Assembly (NCBI RefSeq): GCF_018588885.1 | Contig: NZ_JAFFIW010000011.1 | Coordinates: forward strand, 1 to 64,000 | Direction of reading: 5' to 3' | DNA: 64,000 nucleotides | DNA from: Mesorhizobium sp. dw_380 | GTDB lineage: Bacteria > Pseudomonadota > Alphaproteobacteria > Rhizobiales > Rhizobiaceae | Part shown: positions 10,564 through 18,660 of the stretch, piece by piece | Layout: each line of letters opens with the position of its first letter | Numbering within the stretch: position 1 is the stretch's first letter | Made by a program: the position numbers and the translations under genes | The notes under the pieces: generated by a model | The model's database searches: none | What the model was told of the DNA's origin: nothing | The model's input: only the letters and a program-made list of their open reading frames with translations

Positions 10564-10600
10564 AGCGGTTCACCGTTTCACGGAAACGGCGAACCGCTCT
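10562..10600. repeat. Hairpin-forming intergenic repeat overlapping the alpha-E stop codon
   Basis: AGAGCGGTTC pairs with GAACCGCTCT, and the interior CCGTTT / AAACGG extends the stem around a short loop. It starts inside the stop codon of the ATP-grasp/alpha-E gene. It belongs to a repeat type common in Rhizobiales and may also act as a processing or termination signal. Confidence 0.6.
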
Positions 10601-10601
10601 A

Positions 10602-10666
10602 TCTCTTTGTTTTAACGCAATTCCTGTGGGAAAACCGTTTCACACTTTTCCTGGAATTGCTCTAAG
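10602..10666. repeat. Intergenic repeat with GCAATTCC / GGAATTGC arms
   Basis: The arms are GCAATTCC and GGAATTGC, preceded by CTCTTTGTTTTAACGC. The same unit occurs in the opposite orientation at about 35.48-35.54 kb, where AGAGCAATTCC leads to GCGTTAAAACAAAGAG, so it is a dispersed repeat. Confidence 0.65.
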
Positions 10667-10709
10667 CAGGTTCCGCAAAACTGGCGCCGGTTTTGCGGCA
10701 GAACCTGCG
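10667..10709. repeat. Inverted repeat upstream of the second transglutaminase gene
   Basis: GCAGGTTCCGCAAAAC and GTTTTGCGGCAGAACCTGC form an almost complete stem-loop about 20 bp before the next start codon. It could be a repeat-family member or a structured 5' leader. Confidence 0.5.
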
Positions 10710-10728
10710 CCAGACAGAAAAGTAGCGC

Positions 10729-11613
10729 ATGCTTTACGACATCAGGCTTCATCTCCACTACGACTACGCTGCCGCGGCCGGCGGCGGGCGTCATCAGATC
10801 CGTGTCCTGCCGTCGACGATATCAGGCACGCAGCGGGTCATTGCGGCATCCCTGTCGTTTGCGCCGGCGCCCAATGAACGGTCGGATTTCTCGGATTTCT
10901 TCGGCAACAACGTCACGTCGATCGCCTTTCGCGACGCGCATGACGCGCTCGACATCAGGATGAGCGCACGCGTTTCGGTGTCGCGGCCCGAGCCAGGGCT
11001 CGACGTGTCGCCAGATATCGGGCGGCTGCGGCAGGAGCTGGCTGCGGTGCGGTCGTTGGCGTCCGCCTCGCCGCATCACTTTCTGGCCCCCAGCAGCCAT
11101 GCGGGCATCGATGCGGCGATCACTTCCTATGCGCATGACAGCGTCGGCAACTCCGCCGCCGGGACGGCAATGACCCTGTGCAACCGCATCCATCGCGATT
11201 TCACCTATGATGGCGAGGCGACCACGGTTCGGACGAAGGCAAGCGATGCGTTCAGGTTGAAACGCGGCGTTTGCCAGGATTTCTCGCACATCATGATTGC
11301 CGGGCTGCGTGGACTGGGCATTCCGGCCGGCTATGTCAGCGGTTTCCTGCGCACCATCCCGCCCAAGGGCAAGCCGCGGCTGGAAGGCGCCGATGCCATG
11401 CATGCGTGGGTGAAGGTCTGGTGCGGGCGCGATGCCGGCTGGCAGGAATTCGATCCGACCAACGGGATGCGGGCCAGCAACGACCACATCACCGTTGGCT
11501 ATGGCCGCGACTATTCCGATGTCGCGCCGATCGTCGGTGTGCTGAAGACCACGGGTGGGCAGGTGGGCGAACAGGCTGTCGACGTCATTCCGGTCGCGCT
11601 CGAAAAGGCGTGA
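10729..11613 (+). CDS. Transglutaminase-like cysteine protease-fold protein
   Basis: This is a 294-residue protein with an N-terminal beta domain (LHLHYDYAAAAGGGRHQIRV) and a transglutaminase core. The triad is visible: C182 (KRGVCQDFSHIM), H225 (DAMHAWVKVWC) and D242 (EFDPTNGM). There is no signal peptide, so it probably acts in the cytoplasm. It follows the ATP-grasp/alpha-E gene in the same direction, the usual order for this three-gene set. In many genomes an Anbu proteasome-like gene comes next; here a glycosyltransferase follows. It may cleave or transfer an acyl group on the product of its neighbours. Confidence 0.88.
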   Translation: MLYDIRLHLHYDYAAAAGGGRHQIRVLPSTISGTQRVIAASLSFAPAPNERSDFSDFFGNNVTSIAFRDAHDALDIRMSARVSVSRPEPGLDVSPDIGRLRQELAAVRSLASASPHHFLAPSSHAGIDAAITSYAHDSVGNSAAGTAMTLCNRIHRDFTYDGEATTVRTKASDAFRLKRGVCQDFSHIMIAGLRGLGIPAGYVSGFLRTIPPKGKPRLEGADAMHAWVKVWCGRDAGWQEFDPTNGMRASNDHITVGYGRDYSDVAPIVGVLKTTGGQVGEQAVDVIPVALEKA

Positions 11614-11630
11614 GGCGGGTGAAGCGCGCG

Positions 11631-11659
11631 GCCCACCACCAATGCAATTCTGGGTGGGC
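11631..11659 (+). terminator. Possible weak terminator hairpin
   Basis: GCCCACC and GGTGGGC form a seven-base stem with a loop of about 15 bases, 17 bases after the transglutaminase stop. No T-tract follows, so intrinsic termination is doubtful. Confidence 0.3.
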
Positions 11660-11714
11660 GAAGCGACTTCTCAAACATCGATGACGTTGCTAATCTATTC
11701 TCGTTTCGAGGTGG

Positions 11715-11730
11715 ACAATAACTTTATTGT
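11715..11730. promoter_or_regulatory. Perfect palindrome upstream of the glycosyltransferase
   Basis: ACAATAA, CT, TTATTGT is a perfect inverted repeat in an AT-rich patch about 26 bp before the glycosyltransferase start. It would suit a repressor operator; no regulator can be named. Confidence 0.35.
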
Positions 11731-11756
11731 TAAGGCGCGGGCGCGGGATTTTGTAA

Positions 11757-12695
11757 TTGAAAGCTGTCAGCGTCATCATTCCCGCCCACAATGCAGCGAC
11801 AACCATTGCGACAACACTGGCATCGCTTGGCAGCGAAGCCGAGATTATCGGTGAGGTGCTGCTGGTCGATGATGCATCGACGGATGGTACAGCTGCCGTC
11901 GCGCGGCAGGCCGCGAGGGAACTGTCCTTACCGCTGCGCGTGCTGCCGGCCAGTTGCCGCGATGCCGGTGGTGCGCGCAACGTGGCGCTGGCGCAGGCGC
12001 TCCATCCCTTTGTGTACCTGATCGACGCCGACGACATGCATCTTCAGGGCGGATTGCGTGCGCTGCTGCGGCAAGCGGAGAACCAGCCGAAAGCCGACAT
12101 GATCGTTGGCGCCTTCCGGCGACGGGTGAACGGCGTGGACCGGCAGATCAAGGTTCCTAACGGCTATCAGGCTGGGTGCCTGGCAAACGCTTCGGCCTAT
12201 GTGAAAGGCGACATACGTTCGGTCGCCGTGGGCAGCGTCCTGGCATCCCGGGGCCTGATCGGCGAGACACGGTTTCCGGTGGGTCTTGCCTATGACGAGG
12301 ACACGCTGTTCTGGGCGCGGTTGATGAGCAAGGCATCGCTGGCCATGATTGCGCAACCCGTCATGGTCTATGAGGTTTCGCCGGTGCGCTCCGATGATCG
12401 TTTTGCGGTCAATCCGGTGCGGCGCTTCCTGGAGTGGCGCCGGGAATTGCGCATGCTCATCGATTGCGACATCCCGGTCTCGGCGCTGAAGACCAGGGAG
12501 GGCCTTGTCGCCCTCAAGATCGCCCGCGTCCACTATGCGCGCGGCGACCTGGACATGGCCGCGCGTTTTCTCGCGGTGGCCTCGGCGGCGCCCAAGCGGC
12601 GCTCGGAAGCCTGGCGATGCCTGCGCTACAAATTCAAGCTCGCGGCGCGTCGCCGGCTGTCCTTTCCGCCGACCCAGATGCAGGGCGCGTCGTAG
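11757..12695 (+). CDS. Family 2 glycosyltransferase
   Basis: This encodes 312 residues beginning at a TTG codon (KAVSVIIPAHNAATT follows it). The GT-A fold is recognisable from VSVIIPAHNAA, EVLLVDDASTDGT and the DXD-like metal site YLIDADDMHLQGG. A C-terminal helical tail is rich in arginine. The donor and acceptor sugars cannot be predicted; the cell-envelope or exopolysaccharide role is a family expectation. It stands alone between the transglutaminase island and topoisomerase IB. The TTG start has only a weak ribosome site, so the true start could differ by a few codons. Confidence 0.8.
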   Translation: MKAVSVIIPAHNAATTIATTLASLGSEAEIIGEVLLVDDASTDGTAAVARQAARELSLPLRVLPASCRDAGGARNVALAQALHPFVYLIDADDMHLQGGLRALLRQAENQPKADMIVGAFRRRVNGVDRQIKVPNGYQAGCLANASAYVKGDIRSVAVGSVLASRGLIGETRFPVGLAYDEDTLFWARLMSKASLAMIAQPVMVYEVSPVRSDDRFAVNPVRRFLEWRRELRMLIDCDIPVSALKTREGLVALKIARVHYARGDLDMAARFLAVASAAPKRRSEAWRCLRYKFKLAARRRLSFPPTQMQGAS

Positions 12696-12804
12696 GCCTC
12701 CTGCCCCTGGTTGCCCACGCCACCGGGCTTACCCGCTTTTCAGACGGCGTGTGGAACCAGCAGTCGGCCAGCAACTTATCTACTGACATTTGCGTGGAGC
12801 TCAC

Positions 12805-13896
12805 ATGCTGCAGGGATCCGGATTGCCGCACGGCCAGCCGGCCGACGCCGATGCTGCGCCGAAGAACGGGGCGCAGGTTTCGGCCAGGGATGCCGCACTG
12901 ACCTATGTCAGCGATGCCGAGCCCGGCATCCGCCGGCTGAAGGCAGGCAAGGGATTTTCCTACAAGGGACCTCACGGGCGACCGGTCTCGGATGCCGCCA
13001 GGGCGCGTATCGAGGCGATCGTCATTCCGCCGGCCTGGACGGATGTCTGGATTTCGCCCGACGCGGATGGGCACATCCAGGCGACAGGACGGGATCAGCG
13101 GGGGCGCAAGCAGTATCGCTATCATCCGCAATGGGCCGAAGAACGCGACAGCGCCAAATATTCGAGCCTCGTTGCCTTCGCCGAAAGCCTGCCGGAACTG
13201 CGGCGCACGATAGACAGCGACCTGCGCCGCCACGGCCTGCCTTTCGAGCGTGTCGTCGCCGCAGTCGTCTGGCTGCTCGACAACACGATGATCCGTGTCG
13301 GCAATACCGCCTATGCGCGCGATAACAAGAGCTTCGGCCTGACGACGTTGCGGGACCGTCATGTCGACATCAAGGGATCGAGCCTGCGCTTTGCCTTCAA
13401 GGGCAAGTCCGGCAAGGAATGGAAGCTGAAGCTGGTCGATCGCCGCATCGCAGGCATCGTGCGCGGTGCGCAGGATCTGCCGGGCCAGAAGCTGTTCCAA
13501 TATCTCGAGGAGGAGGGCAACAGGCGCCCGGTCCACTCCGACGACGTCAACCGCTATATCAGGGACGCTGCCGGGGATGCGTTCAGCTCGAAGCATTTCC
13601 GCACGTGGGGCGGCACGATCCATGCCGCGTCGCTGTTTGCACAGACCGAACCGCCGGAAAGCCAGACACAGCAAAAGCGGGTGATGAACAGCGTCATCGA
13701 CAAGGTGGCCGAGCGGCTCGGCAACACGCGCGCCGTCTGCCGCAAATGCTATATCCACCCGCGGGTCTTCGAGGCCTGGTCGCAGGGGCGCCTGCTTGCC
13801 GAAATGGCCGAAGCCAACAAGCGCAAGCGGTCCATGGACGGTCTCGACGAAGAAGAAGCGCTGGTGCTGAGATGGTTGAGGGCGCACGAAAGCTGA
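12805..13896 (+). CDS. DNA topoisomerase IB
   Basis: This is a 363-residue poxvirus/bacterial-type topoisomerase IB, which relaxes supercoils by a 3'-phosphotyrosyl intermediate. The active tyrosine is Y316 in RKCYIHPRVFEAW. The other catalytic residues fall in FGLTTLRDRH, KGKSGKEWKLK and FRTWGGTIHAA. The ATG was chosen over an upstream TTG because GGAG lies five bases before it. Length and motif order are typical of chromosomal copies in rhizobia and pseudomonads. No mobile-element genes adjoin it. Confidence 0.92.
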   Translation: MLQGSGLPHGQPADADAAPKNGAQVSARDAALTYVSDAEPGIRRLKAGKGFSYKGPHGRPVSDAARARIEAIVIPPAWTDVWISPDADGHIQATGRDQRGRKQYRYHPQWAEERDSAKYSSLVAFAESLPELRRTIDSDLRRHGLPFERVVAAVVWLLDNTMIRVGNTAYARDNKSFGLTTLRDRHVDIKGSSLRFAFKGKSGKEWKLKLVDRRIAGIVRGAQDLPGQKLFQYLEEEGNRRPVHSDDVNRYIRDAAGDAFSSKHFRTWGGTIHAASLFAQTEPPESQTQQKRVMNSVIDKVAERLGNTRAVCRKCYIHPRVFEAWSQGRLLAEMAEANKRKRSMDGLDEEEALVLRWLRAHES

Positions 13897-13951
13897 CTGC
13901 GGTTGTCGGTGGCCGCCAAATCCGCGGCCCCGGATTTTTTTATCGACGTCA

Positions 13952-13978
13952 TGTCGGGATCGGTCCTAGTGTTTCGTC
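13952..13978 (+). promoter_or_regulatory. Candidate ECF42-type promoter
   Basis: TGTCGG, 17 bases, then CGTC lies about 25 bp before the DGPF gene start. ECF42 sigma factors are known to recognise a TGTCGA-type -35 and a CGTC/CGAC-like -10, and usually control their own DGPF operon. The sigma factor encoded two cistrons on is of this group, so autoregulation is likely but untested. Confidence 0.55.
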
Positions 13979-14002
13979 CTTTGATACGGAGAAGGACCGC
14001 CC

Positions 14003-14377
14003 ATGCTTTATGCTATCCTCTGCTACGCCTCCGAAGATGTCGTCTGCTCCTGGAGCAAGGAACAGGACGACAAGGTCATGACAGACCTCCTCGACGTTCA
14101 GGAGAAGTACGCCAATGCCGGCCGGCTCGGCCCGGTGGCGCGGCTTTTGCCGACGACGGCGGCGACGACACTGCGCAGGGTCAAGGGCGAGGCGGTCGTC
14201 ATCGACGGACCGTTCGCCGAGACCAAGGAACAGTTCCTCGGCTTCTACACGCTTGATTGTGCCGATCTCGACGAGGCCGTCGAATTCGCCCGCGAACTTT
14301 CCGAGGTCAATCCGAGCGGCGGGTCCTATGAGATCCGGCCGGTCTCGGTGTTCCATGCCAACAAGGTTCCAGCATGA
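14003..14377 (+). CDS. DGPF/YCII-related domain protein
   Basis: This is a 124-residue single-domain protein of the YCII-related family, with the eponymous motif in VVIDGPFAETKEQFLGFY. The start has GGAGAAGGA upstream. Its stop overlaps the start of the following sigma factor gene (ATGA), so translation is coupled. DGPF proteins are the constant genomic partners of ECF42 sigma factors; their biochemical role is unknown, though the fold is dimeric ferredoxin-like. Confidence 0.88.
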   Translation: MLYAILCYASEDVVCSWSKEQDDKVMTDLLDVQEKYANAGRLGPVARLLPTTAATTLRRVKGEAVVIDGPFAETKEQFLGFYTLDCADLDEAVEFARELSEVNPSGGSYEIRPVSVFHANKVPA

Positions 14378-15648
14378 CCGAACTCGCCTGGATCAGCTCG
14401 GCGATAAGCGCCGCCCGCCCGCAGGCGATGGGTGCGCTGCTGCGCTATTTCCGCGATCTCGATACGGCGGAGGAAGCTTTCCAGGACGCATGCCTCAGGG
14501 CGCTGAAGAACTGGCCGCAGAACGGGCCGCCCCGCGACCCGGCGGCCTGGCTGATCTTCGTCGGCCGCAACAGCGGCATCGACGCGGTACGCAAGCGTGC
14601 CAAGCAGGCGCCAATGCCAGAAGAGGACCAGATCTCCGATCTCGAAGATGCCGAGAGCGATATCGCCGAGCGGCTGGACGGCGCGCATTACCGCGACGAC
14701 ATCTTGCGGCTGCTGTTCATCTGCTGCCATCCCGATCTGCCAGCGACGCAGCAGATCGCTGTCGCGCTGCGCATCGTCTCAGGCCTGACCGTCAAGCAGA
14801 TCGCGCGCGCCTTCCTGGTCGGCGAGAGCGCCATGGAGCAGCGGATCACCCGCGCCAAGGCGCGTATCGCGGACGCCGGCGTACCGTTCGAGACGCCGGG
14901 CGCCGTCGAGCGCTCGGAACGGCTGGCCGCGGTGGCGGCCATGGTCTACCTGATCTTCAACGAAGGCTATTCGACCAACAGCGGCGAGGCGCCGGCCCGT
15001 GCGCCGCTTTGCGAAGAGGCGATCCGGCTCTCCCGGCTTTTGCTGCGGCTGTTCCAGACCGAGCCGGAGATCATGGGGCTGACGGCGCTGCTTTTGCTCC
15101 AGCACGCACGCGCGCCGGCCCGCTTCGACGAAAACGGCGAGATCGTGCTGCTCGAGGACCAGGATCGCAGCCTGTGGAGCCGCAAGATGATCGACGAGGG
15201 GCTCGCCCTTGTCGACAAGGCGTTGCGCCATCGCAAGCCCGGTCCCTACCAGGTGCAAGCGGCAATCGCGGCCCTGCATGCCCGGGCGGCGACTGCCGAA
15301 GACACCGACTGGGTGGAGATCGACCTGCTTTATGGCCTGCTCGAACAGATGCAGCCGTCGCCGGTGGTCACGCTCAACCGCGCGGTTGCGGTCTCCAAGG
15401 TGCGCGGCCCGGAAGCAGCACTTGCCATGATCGAACCTCTGGAGCAGAGACTTTCCGGCTATTTCCATTTCTTCGGCCTCAAGGGCGGGCTGTTGATGCA
15501 GCTCGACCGGGGCGACGAAGCGCGCATTGCTTTCGACCGCGCCATCGCGCTTGCCAACACCGCGGCGGAAGCAGCCCATATCCGCATGCATATCGACCGT
15601 TTGATGAAAGACGGCACCGTGCGCGTGCCGGCGAAGAAGGCCAACTGA
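14374..15648 (+). CDS. ECF42-type RNA polymerase sigma factor
   Basis: This is a 424-residue protein. The N-terminal part carries sigma-70 region 2 (YFRDLDTAEEAFQDACLRAL) and region 4 (LRIVSGLTVKQIARAFLVGE). The last 230 or so residues are the long helical extension (DUF6596/SnoaL-free TPR-like) that marks ECF42 and is needed for activity in studied members. There is no anti-sigma gene beside it, as is normal for the group. It is translationally coupled to the DGPF gene. Stimulus unknown. Confidence 0.9.
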   Translation: MTELAWISSAISAARPQAMGALLRYFRDLDTAEEAFQDACLRALKNWPQNGPPRDPAAWLIFVGRNSGIDAVRKRAKQAPMPEEDQISDLEDAESDIAERLDGAHYRDDILRLLFICCHPDLPATQQIAVALRIVSGLTVKQIARAFLVGESAMEQRITRAKARIADAGVPFETPGAVERSERLAAVAAMVYLIFNEGYSTNSGEAPARAPLCEEAIRLSRLLLRLFQTEPEIMGLTALLLLQHARAPARFDENGEIVLLEDQDRSLWSRKMIDEGLALVDKALRHRKPGPYQVQAAIAALHARAATAEDTDWVEIDLLYGLLEQMQPSPVVTLNRAVAVSKVRGPEAALAMIEPLEQRLSGYFHFFGLKGGLLMQLDRGDEARIAFDRAIALANTAAEAAHIRMHIDRLMKDGTVRVPAKKAN

Positions 15649-15652
15649 CGTC

Positions 15653-15688
15653 CGGCTGGCTCAATCATGTCGGCTGGCTCAATCGTGT
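15653..15688 (+). repeat. 18-bp tandem duplication
   Basis: CGGCTGGCTCAATCATGT is followed at once by CGGCTGGCTCAATCGTGT just after the sigma factor stop. The two copies differ at one base. No function is apparent. Confidence 0.7.
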
Positions 15689-15843
15689 AGGTTGGGCTTG
15701 GACCATGCCGGGGTGGCGATTTTCCCCCGAAACGAGTAATGCCACGCCATGACTGTGCCTGCAGTGCCTTGTCGGCACGCGGGCGCGTGGCGGAGGCTTT
15801 GACCCGACGCCATATGAGCGACGGGATCTGAAAGGGACAAAAA

Positions 15844-17358
15844 ATGACCATAGCGAAGGAAACGGCCGAGCTTCTGGCCAAACTGGGTGTGGCCAAGGAC
15901 GCGCTTGTCGGCGGCGACCTCATTGTGAAGAGCCCGGTGACGGGCGAAGAGATCGCGGGGCTGAAGACGATCTCGCCGGCCGATGCTGCCAAGACCATCG
16001 ATGCCGCGCACAAAGCGTTCCAATCCTGGCGGCTGGTGCCGGGTCCGAAGCGCGGCGAACTGGTGCGGCTGCTCGGCGAGGAGTTGCGCGCGCACAAGGC
16101 CGAACTCGGCCGGCTGGTGTCGATCGAGGTCGGCAAGATCCCGTCCGAAGGGCTCGGCGAAGTGCAGGAGATGATCGACATCTGCGATTTCGCCGTCGGT
16201 TTGTCCCGGCAATTGTATGGCCTGACCATCGCCACGGAGCGTCCGGGCCATCGCATGATGGAAACCTGGCATCCGCTCGGCGTCGTCGGCGTTATCTCCG
16301 CCTTCAATTTCCCGGTCGCCGTGTGGTCGTGGAATGCAGCACTTGCTCTGGTCTGCGGTGACGCGGTGGTGTGGAAGCCGTCGGAGAAGACGCCGCTGAC
16401 GGCGCTCGCCTGCGAGGCAATCTTCAAGCGCGCGGTCAAGCGTTTCGGCGCGGATGCGCCGCAGGGCCTGGCGCCAGTGCTGATCGGCGACCGTGCCGTC
16501 GGCGAGATCCTGGTCGACCATCCCAAGGTGCCGCTGGTGTCGGCCACCGGTTCGACCCGCATGGGCCGGGATGTCGGGCCGCGGCTGGCCAAGCGCTTTG
16601 CGCGTGCTGTGCTGGAGCTTGGCGGCAACAATGCCGGCATCGTATGCCCAACGGCCGATCTCGACATGGCGCTGCGCGCCATCGCCTTTGGCGCGATGGG
16701 CACGGCCGGCCAGCGCTGCACGACGCTCAGGCGCCTGTTCGTGCATGACAGCGTCTACGACGCCCTGCTGCCGCGGCTGAAGAAGGCCTATCAGAGCGTT
16801 TCGGTGGGCAACCCGCTGGAGACCTCCTCGCTGGTCGGGCCGCTGATCGACAAGGCGGCGTTCGATGCCATGCAGAAGGCGTTGCAGGAAGCGATCGCCC
16901 ATGGCGGCAAGGTGACCGGCGGCACGCGGGTCGAGAACGGCCATCCGGATGCCTATTATGTGCATCCGGCGCTGGTCGAAATGCCGAAGCAGGTGTCACC
17001 GGTGACGGAAGAGACCTTCGCACCGATCCTCTATGTGATGAAGTACTCGGATTTCGACGCCGTGCTCGACGAGCACAATGCGGTGGGTGCCGGCCTGTCG
17101 TCGTCGATCTTCACCCGCGACCTGCAGGAATCCGAGCGCTTCCTCGGCGTCGACGGTTCGGACTGCGGCATCGCCAATGTCAATATCGGCACTTCGGGGG
17201 CCGAGATCGGCGGCGCGTTCGGCGGCGAAAAGGAAACCGGCGGCGGCCGCGAGAGCGGCTCCGATGCGTGGAAGGCCTATATGCGGCGCGCCACCAACAC
17301 AGTGAACTATTCGAAAGCGCTGCCGCTTGCCCAGGGCGTCTCGTTCGACATCGATTGA
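15844..17358 (+). CDS. ALDH7-family aldehyde dehydrogenase (probable aminoadipate semialdehyde dehydrogenase)
   Basis: This 504-residue enzyme belongs to the antiquitin group. Catalytic C292 lies in GTAGQRCTTLRRLFVHDS and the general base E258 in AVLELGGNNAGI. The block NIGTSGAEIGGAFGGEKETG and the ending NYSKALPLAQGVSFD are diagnostic for ALDH7. Characterised relatives oxidise 2-aminoadipate 6-semialdehyde in lysine breakdown or handle osmolyte aldehydes. With gcdH in the same window a lysine-to-glutaryl-CoA route is plausible but unproven. AAGGGA precedes the start by seven bases. A regulator-like gene converges downstream. Confidence 0.9.
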   Translation: MTIAKETAELLAKLGVAKDALVGGDLIVKSPVTGEEIAGLKTISPADAAKTIDAAHKAFQSWRLVPGPKRGELVRLLGEELRAHKAELGRLVSIEVGKIPSEGLGEVQEMIDICDFAVGLSRQLYGLTIATERPGHRMMETWHPLGVVGVISAFNFPVAVWSWNAALALVCGDAVVWKPSEKTPLTALACEAIFKRAVKRFGADAPQGLAPVLIGDRAVGEILVDHPKVPLVSATGSTRMGRDVGPRLAKRFARAVLELGGNNAGIVCPTADLDMALRAIAFGAMGTAGQRCTTLRRLFVHDSVYDALLPRLKKAYQSVSVGNPLETSSLVGPLIDKAAFDAMQKALQEAIAHGGKVTGGTRVENGHPDAYYVHPALVEMPKQVSPVTEETFAPILYVMKYSDFDAVLDEHNAVGAGLSSSIFTRDLQESERFLGVDGSDCGIANVNIGTSGAEIGGAFGGEKETGGGRESGSDAWKAYMRRATNTVNYSKALPLAQGVSFDID

Positions 17359-17472
17359 GAACGCCGATCAAAGTCGTGTCGGTGTGGCTTGGCGAGCATC
17401 AATCGACACAGGCTTTGGCAAGGCGTCGGTGATGATGGCCAGCTTGACCGCGTCGGTCTCGCGCGGCGCCGC

Positions 17473-18591
17473 TCAGGCGCCGGCTTGCGATGGTGGAAAG
17501 CAGGCTTCGAAGGCACTGTCGACGACGGCCAGCTTGGCGGCCTGGACGGTCATGTATTCCTCATAGAACCGATGCGACACCCACATCACCGAATGGCCGC
17601 GCTGGCCAAGCCAGCCGAGGCTGCCGAGTTCCTCGGCGGTGCGCAGTTTGCGGCCGAGATGGGTCCGCGACAGCTTGAGCCATTTGGCGAAGTCTCCGAT
17701 CGACACCACGCTGGTCGGAATCCGCTCCAGGCCGGCATGGTCGGGATCGATACCCGACATCAGCCAGTCCATGACGATGCCGCCATTGTTGAGCCAGATG
17801 AACAGGGAAAAGGTCTGGTTGGGTTCGCGCACCGGCTTTGAGGCAAGCAGGCCGTCAGCCACCAGGGGCTGCAGCGTGGCAAGCATGTCGGGCCGGTCCA
17901 GGAACCTGGCCAGCCGGTCGCCGCCGTCGATATGGTCAAGCGTGCGCAGATGGGCGAGCACCCAGCCAGTGAACCTCTCAATGGTGGCCGCCGTCGGTTG
18001 CAGGGGATGTGTGCGGCCGTCCCCGCCCTCCACATACTCGGCGATGTTGTAGTGCAGCATCTCCTTGATGAAGGCGTCCGCCGTGTTGCGGCTGGCGACC
18101 GAATTCTTGTGCACGACCTCGATGAAACGCGATACTGTCAGTTCCTTGCGGCGGTCGTTCGGGTCGCGCCTGAAGTGCATGGCAAGGCCGACATGACCCA
18201 TCAGCCAGCGCTGCTGCGTGGCAAAGATGGAAGCCAGCCGCGGGCTTTCCTCGTAGATTCGGATCAGGGACTGGGACTGTTCCTGAACGTAGCGGTGCAA
18301 GGCCGGGTGGGCGGCTATGTCTTCCAGATTCAGCGCTGATCTCCTGAGGTTTCTAATCAACTCGGACGGCGAAGTTGCGCTCCCTATTTTCCAGTCTTCA
18401 ACACCTGTGTCCAGACGTACAATTGCGGAAGACGGGGCCAGCCGAGGCACAGATCCGTGATCACCGGGCCGTTCAATTATTGCATCAGCCGTTTGGGTAG
18501 TGGCCGCAATGTCGATACAGGGATATTCGGGGACTCGGCACGGCAAGGAACGGAAAGTTGACCGGTTGTGATCGGCGGAGAGCCGCCTCAT
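17473..18591 (-). CDS. Uncharacterised regulator-like protein
   Basis: This encodes up to 372 residues. I do not recognise the family with certainty. The N-terminal 60 residues look poorly structured, and the likely conserved part starts near LIRNLRRSALNLEDIAAHP. The C-terminal third contains VVSIGDFAKWLKLSRTHLG, which reads like a helix-turn-helix, followed by a wing-like segment and a helix. A DNA-binding role is therefore possible. The gene converges on the aldehyde dehydrogenase gene and has no close same-strand partner. The first methionine has a poorly spaced ribosome site, so the start may be further downstream at a non-ATG codon. Confidence 0.6.
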   Translation of the reverse strand: MRRLSADHNRSTFRSLPCRVPEYPCIDIAATTQTADAIIERPGDHGSVPRLAPSSAIVRLDTGVEDWKIGSATSPSELIRNLRRSALNLEDIAAHPALHRYVQEQSQSLIRIYEESPRLASIFATQQRWLMGHVGLAMHFRRDPNDRRKELTVSRFIEVVHKNSVASRNTADAFIKEMLHYNIAEYVEGGDGRTHPLQPTAATIERFTGWVLAHLRTLDHIDGGDRLARFLDRPDMLATLQPLVADGLLASKPVREPNQTFSLFIWLNNGGIVMDWLMSGIDPDHAGLERIPTSVVSIGDFAKWLKLSRTHLGRKLRTAEELGSLGWLGQRGHSVMWVSHRFYEEYMTVQAAKLAVVDSAFEACFPPSQAGA

Positions 18592-18660
18592 TCTCCCGGC
18601 TGCACACCTGGCTGCCGGGTGGCGTGCAGCGCTATTTCGTCAGCTGACGAGGGACACTGA

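Noticed and set aside
12752..12776. EcfG promoter before topoisomerase IB
   Set aside because: GGAAC is present but the -10 position reads ACTT instead of CGTT.
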